This document shows positions 60,818-64,000 of a stretch of DNA of 64,000 nt, piece after piece. The position numbers and the translations under genes were made by a program. The stretch is taken from contig CAZMGM010000005.1 in NCBI GenBank assembly GCA_964565865.1, positions 1 to 64,000 of the forward strand, read 5' to 3'. Within the stretch, counting starts at the first letter, position 1. Each line of letters opens with the position of its first letter. This DNA is from CBDAPI01 sp964565865 (lineage in GTDB: Bacteria; Acidobacteriota; UBA6911; RPQK01; CBDAPI01). The notes beneath the pieces were generated by a model that did not search any database, was not told where the DNA came from, and saw only the letters and a program-made list of their open reading frames with translations.

Positions 60818-60974
60818 CTAGCAGTCTGTGGTGAAAGTCGCGCTCGGTCGTGCGCCAGTGAACTGTATTTGCTGGCAAGGCAGGAGGAGGCAATCAATGC
60901 TGGGTCATGTACAAAGACGAGAAACGCAGCCAGCAGGAGCAAATCCGTGGCACGTTTGGGTTAAGGACTGCTAG
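60818..60974 (+). mobile_element. MITE-like repeat (short type, 157 bp)
   Basis: CTAGCAGTC at 60818-60826 and GACTGCTAG at 60966-60974 are perfect inverted repeats. Between them are the core GTGGTGAAAGTC, the hairpin GCGC-TCGGTCGT-GCGC, gctggcaag and gagaaacgcagc-agcaggagca, shared with 50844-50987. The element starts two bases after the namZ stop and ends ten bases before the next start codon, filling the spacer completely. Confidence 0.75.
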
Positions 60975-60983
60975 GACCTGATT

Positions 60984-61535
60984 TTGGACACTGAGGTCGA
61001 ACTGAAAGTGAAACTGAGCCCCGAGGACATCCGGGCTGTCAGGGAAGCACTACAGCGGAACGGCGGGCAAGCCAGGACCAGCAGCCAAACCGAAGTCAAC
61101 GTGCTTTTCGACTATCCCGACGGACGGCTGTGCAAGTCCGGATGTGCTCTGCGACTGCGGGCCTACGACGGTGCATGTCTGCTTACCTTTAAGGGTCCAG
61201 TCGAGAATGACCCACTCCTTAAAAAACGTCCTGAGATTCAGACCGGTGTGAGCCACGCCGAGCAAACCAAAGAACTTCTGGCCCAACTCGGCCTGCTTCC
61301 CCGTTTCCTTTATTCGAAGGAGAGGGAGATCTGGATATGGGAAACCGCAGAGGGAGCGGTGGAAATCTGTTTCGACGAGACACCCATCGGTTGTTTCCTG
61401 GAAATCGAGGGACAGGAGAAGGCAATTTGGAAGGCCGCCACCTTGCTAGGAGTCAACGTCGAGAATGCGGTTTCCGAGTCTTATATAAGCCTTTATGCGA
61501 AAGCAGGTTTGGGTCTGATTTCCCATGAGTCCTGA
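60984..61535 (+). CDS. CYTH-domain protein (class IV adenylate cyclase/triphosphatase-like)
   Basis: This 183-aa CYTH/tunnel-fold protein begins with the ExExK signature EVELKVKL and contains paired charged strands lining the tunnel (ALRLRAYDGACLLTFKGP, VEICFDETPIGCFLEIEG). Members hydrolyse triphosphates or make cAMP; the sub-family (CyaB-like) cannot be settled. The start is TTG at 60984. A MITE-like element directly upstream separates it from namZ, so its promoter may be repeat-derived. Confidence 0.85.
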   Translation: MDTEVELKVKLSPEDIRAVREALQRNGGQARTSSQTEVNVLFDYPDGRLCKSGCALRLRAYDGACLLTFKGPVENDPLLKKRPEIQTGVSHAEQTKELLAQLGLLPRFLYSKEREIWIWETAEGAVEICFDETPIGCFLEIEGQEKAIWKAATLLGVNVENAVSESYISLYAKAGLGLISHES

Positions 61536-61593
61536 ATCCCTTCCTCGGAACAGCTCAACCAACAAGAATCGACACCTTCGGTGGACTTGAGAA

Positions 61594-62610
61594 GTGGGCA
61601 AGACCGTTAGCGCCATGATCCTCGCAGCCGGCCTGGGAACCCGATTGTTCCCTCTCACCCGACTGCTTGCCAAACCGGCGGTTCCCTTTCTGAGCCAACC
61701 ACTGATCCACCACGCCATCCATCTCATCTCTGGTCTGGGCCCCAGGACCGTTGTAGTCAACCTTCATCATCTTCCTGAAACTGTAACCTCGGCTGTTCGA
61801 AGGTACCGGTCGGAGAAGAACCAGGGTCTGGAAAACCTCAGAATTGAGTTCTCGGAGGAGCGTCATATTCTGGGAACTGCAGGCGGTGTGCGGGCTGCAA
61901 AAGACCGCCTCGATACCGATGACGTCGTAGTCATCAACGGGAAAATCTACTCCGAACTGGACCTGTCCCAGGTACTTACCAACCACCGCAGTCGAGGCGC
62001 CCTGGTCACTCTCGTGGTCGTACCCCGTCCCCCGGGATCACCCTTCAATCCCGTCCGCATCGACTCCAACTCTCGAGTCTTGGGCTTCGGTCCCCGCGGT
62101 CCGGGAGAGCGCTACGCGTTTACGGGGATCCAGATCATGAAGCAGGAAGTTGTAAACAGACTGCGTGAGGGACCACTGGATCTGGTCAGGGATGTATACC
62201 CCATGCTGCTCGAGGAGAGGGACCTAGTGGAGGCCCATGTCAGCCGACAGCTGTGGTGCGAATGCAGCACGCCCACACGATACTTACAGGGCTCCCTCCA
62301 GGTTTTGGAGAAGAGTGCGGCGCCATGGGCTGCCAGTCAATTCTCAAAACCCGCTCAGGGTCTCATTTTGGGCTCGGGATGTTCGATTGGAGCCGGGTCA
62401 GATGTTCGAGACACTATTCTATGGGACCGGGTGATGATCGGGGAAAACTGTATGGTAAGGAATGCTATAATCTGCTCCGGCGTGAGACTCCCAAACAGTC
62501 TCCAATTGACAAATGCGATTGTGACGCCAATGTTTGATCCTGGGCCCGCAACCCCTGTGCAACCGACCACAGAGGAGGGTTGCCTGATTTGGCCGTTACT
62601 CCAGGAATGA
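61594..62610 (+). CDS. Sugar-1-phosphate nucleotidyltransferase (MurU/mannose-1-phosphate guanylyltransferase-like)
   Basis: This Rossmann nucleotidyltransferase has the signature GLGTRLFPLTRLLAKPAVPF at its start and a left-handed beta-helix at its end (about 250-320: SGCSIGAGSDVRDTILWDRVMIGENCMV). It resembles MurU (UDP-MurNAc pyrophosphorylase) and GDP-mannose pyrophosphorylases. The metal-binding Asp of the usual NGD motif is Lys here (VINGKIYSELDL), so activity is uncertain. It is 338 aa with a GTG start. It overlaps the next kinase gene by ATGA, the same pair seen as murU-amgK in cell-wall salvage. Confidence 0.82.
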   Translation: MGKTVSAMILAAGLGTRLFPLTRLLAKPAVPFLSQPLIHHAIHLISGLGPRTVVVNLHHLPETVTSAVRRYRSEKNQGLENLRIEFSEERHILGTAGGVRAAKDRLDTDDVVVINGKIYSELDLSQVLTNHRSRGALVTLVVVPRPPGSPFNPVRIDSNSRVLGFGPRGPGERYAFTGIQIMKQEVVNRLREGPLDLVRDVYPMLLEERDLVEAHVSRQLWCECSTPTRYLQGSLQVLEKSAAPWAASQFSKPAQGLILGSGCSIGAGSDVRDTILWDRVMIGENCMVRNAIICSGVRLPNSLQLTNAIVTPMFDPGPATPVQPTTEEGCLIWPLLQE

Positions 62611-63614
62611 CAGCTAACGAATCGCCGCCCATTCAACAGCGGCTCATGACGTACGTTGCCAGGCACTTTCGGCCCGGTTTCAACCAATACCGCGTGGCCA
62701 AGCTCATCGGAGACGCCTCCATGCGGCAATACTTCCGGTACACTTCCGACAAGCAGGCCTCTTCCATCCTGGCCGTCTACCCAAAGCCCTTCGATCCTGC
62801 TCATTTTGACTACAAACAAATCTACGACCTGTTGGACTCTATCGGAGTTCCGGTCCCCAAAATTCTGGACCTGGACGGTGAGCTAGGTATCGTTCTTCAG
62901 CAGGACCTTGGCGACGTTACTCTGCAGGAGCACCTGATCACCGCCGGTGAAGGAGAACGGAAAAGCCGAATCCGAGAAGCCATCGATCACATCGTCAGAA
63001 TCCAGCGCCAGGGAAGCCCAAGAGTCCTTCCTCACTATCAGGCCGCCGGCTTGGCCTTCGACCGGGAAAAGCTGGAATGGGAGTTTGCCTTTTTTCAGAG
63101 GCACTACTTGCGCAATTATCGACAGTTGGAAGAAATCAACTTCCTCGGTCTTGGAAAAGAGTACAGCCGGATTGCTGTGGAGCTCGCCGCCCTGCCCCTC
63201 GTCCTTTGTCACCGCGACTATCACGTCCGGAATCTCATGCTGTTCAAGGACAAGCTCTATGTGATTGACTTCCAGGAGGCACGCTGGGGACCATCCTCTT
63301 ACGACCTGGCATCTCTCCTGAAGGATTCCTGCGAACTGACAGCACCCGAAGTTGAAAAACACATCGACTACTTTCTGGCAGGCGCGGATTTGGAGGAGAC
63401 TCAAGACCAATTCCAAAGGCACTTCCACCTGATGGTTGTTCAGCGGCTGCTCAAGGCTCTCGGCACTTTCGGTTATCAGGTTTTTGTGCGCGAGAATTTC
63501 CTGTACGAACAGTATATGGCCGGTTCCTTGCACCGCACACTCCTGTCACTGGATTTCCTGGGAGACTTTCCGACTATTCGGCATCTGGTCGAGTCGGAGC
63601 TTGCTCACCGTTGA
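62607..63614 (+). CDS. AmgK-like anomeric sugar kinase (aminoglycoside phosphotransferase fold)
   Basis: This APH/CotH-type kinase of 335 aa has the catalytic loop LCHRDYHVRNLM and the metal-binding VIDFQEARWGPSSYDLASLL. AmgK phosphorylates MurNAc or GlcNAc at C1 for direct conversion to UDP-MurNAc by MurU. The order nucleotidyltransferase-kinase with a 4-bp overlap and namZ nearby supports this role. The start is ATG 62607 in the overlap; a longer TTG start at 62580 is less likely. Confidence 0.85.
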   Translation: MTANESPPIQQRLMTYVARHFRPGFNQYRVAKLIGDASMRQYFRYTSDKQASSILAVYPKPFDPAHFDYKQIYDLLDSIGVPVPKILDLDGELGIVLQQDLGDVTLQEHLITAGEGERKSRIREAIDHIVRIQRQGSPRVLPHYQAAGLAFDREKLEWEFAFFQRHYLRNYRQLEEINFLGLGKEYSRIAVELAALPLVLCHRDYHVRNLMLFKDKLYVIDFQEARWGPSSYDLASLLKDSCELTAPEVEKHIDYFLAGADLEETQDQFQRHFHLMVVQRLLKALGTFGYQVFVRENFLYEQYMAGSLHRTLLSLDFLGDFPTIRHLVESELAHR

Positions 63615-63930
63615 CGTCCTGCAACCTGTCTTTCCGAGGGTTCGCCTCGGGCCCTGAAGGACGGCGCCTTTCAGTCTTCCAGAAGGCCGCAGGGGCGACC
63701 CTGGTGGAGGCGGCCCATAAAGGCCGTGCAGACCTGAGCAACGGCTGGCACGAGGCCATTTCCAGAAACCCCCTTGACTGGTATACACATCACTAAGACT
63801 TGATTCCAATCCATCGCAGAGCGTACTTCGTTCTCTCACCCGATTGTTTAGTGCTAACCTGGGTCGATCGATTGCCGGTGGTGAGCGAAGTGCACCAAAT
63901 TTGGGGTCCGGTTCACCGGAGGGAAACTCG
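63615..63930. other. Spacer before asnS
   Basis: These 316 bp contain no recognised gene. The first about 180 bp are GC-rich with several short palindromes (for example CGAGGGTTCGCCTCG at 63637-63651) and could hold a terminator. TTGACTGGTATACA at 63774-63787 is promoter-like, but spacing to any -10 is poor. Confidence 0.35.
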
Positions 63931-64000
63931 ATGCACGTGTATGTAGAAGAACTCTCAAAGTATGTCGGGAGTAGAGTTACCATCAAGGGTTGGGTCTATC
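63931..64000 (+). CDS. asnS: Asparaginyl-tRNA synthetase, N-terminal start (partial)
   Basis: The last 70 bases open a frame MHVYVEELSKYVGSRVTIKGWVY. This matches the N-terminal OB-fold of class IIb synthetases of the AsnS type (I..l..h.G..V.IKGWVYN). CGGAGGGAA lies eight bases upstream of the ATG as a ribosome-binding site. The gene continues beyond the window. AspS or a related OB-fold enzyme is a less likely alternative. Confidence 0.65.
   Translation, partial: MHVYVEELSKYVGSRVTIKGWVY

Noticed and set aside
1..64000. tRNA, rRNA, CRISPR array, prophage or defence island
   Set aside because: Spacers were read for tRNA T-loop motifs and regularly spaced repeats; none was convincing. No integrase, restriction, Cas or phage structural gene was recognised.

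Overview
The window is a GC-rich bacterial chromosome segment from a Gram-negative organism, most likely an Acidobacteriota-type genome recovered as a scaffold. It encodes a lipoprotein carrier (LolA), lipoprotein signal peptidase, a TonB-family protein, an ABC ATPase relic of the LptB type, the futalosine menaquinone gene mqnA with ubiE/menG, bacillithiol-type BshC, a K+-dependent type membrane pyrophosphatase and large secreted propeller/TPR proteins. The phylum is an inference from gene content and repeat style; no rRNA or tRNA gene was seen. Two runs of ten N (31450-31459 and 45234-45243) are scaffold joins, and each interrupts a gene.

Layout. 1-1.7 kb: decayed fragments (acyl-CoA dehydrogenase-like tail, sarcosine oxidase beta N-terminus, ABC ATPase N-terminus) around an AhpD-like gene. 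1.7-6.9 kb, minus: argS, a coiled-coil secreted protein, a type III polyketide synthase, lipA. 7.1-12.3 kb, plus: larC-metG-tatD and a long-chain polyprenyl diphosphate synthase. 12.3-15.6 kb, minus: greA and a class A PBP whose C-terminus carries a recent copy of the greA C-terminal domain. 16-21 kb, plus: thiS-thiG fusion, aroB, ubiE, a degenerate receiver domain, a GT2 glycosyltransferase and an SGNH hydrolase. 21.3-26.1 kb, minus: tonB-lspA-lolA-fabH, and an HNH nuclease with a DUF2064 glycosyltransferase. 26.1-41 kb, plus: dciA-like gene, secreted propeller, TPR protein, ispE-prs-rplY-pth-hppA, rpsF-rplI (no rpsR between them), dnaB-alr. 41-50 kb: relics (TRAP permease, S9 peptidase), a conserved hypothetical, an STAS protein, bshC, a secreted PIG-L deacetylase, and a sodium:solute symporter translationally coupled to a newly noticed 47-aa membrane peptide. 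49.5-58 kb: LarA-like protein, acyl-CoA dehydrogenase, PQQ-propeller lipoprotein, EcsC, topA and a dprA pseudogene. 58.8-64 kb, plus: mqnA, namZ, CYTH protein, a sugar-1-phosphate nucleotidyltransferase and an AmgK-like kinase (a candidate muropeptide salvage group), and the start of asnS.

Functional links. Menaquinone synthesis is represented by mqnA, the polyprenyl synthase and ubiE. The Ni-pincer cofactor gene larC and a LarA-like protein occur in one window. NamZ, nucleotidyltransferase and sugar kinase together suggest MurNAc recovery.

The main novelties are: (1) a PBP1A with a GreA C-terminal domain copied from the neighbouring greA; (2) a dispersed MITE-like family sharing the core GTGGTGAAAGT followed by a variable GC-rich hairpin, including one 273-bp copy with near-perfect 28-bp terminal inverted repeats, and with copies sitting on gene 3' ends or inside the lolA 5' region; (3) the coupled membrane microprotein; (4) a frameshifted and internally duplicated hppA 3' end.
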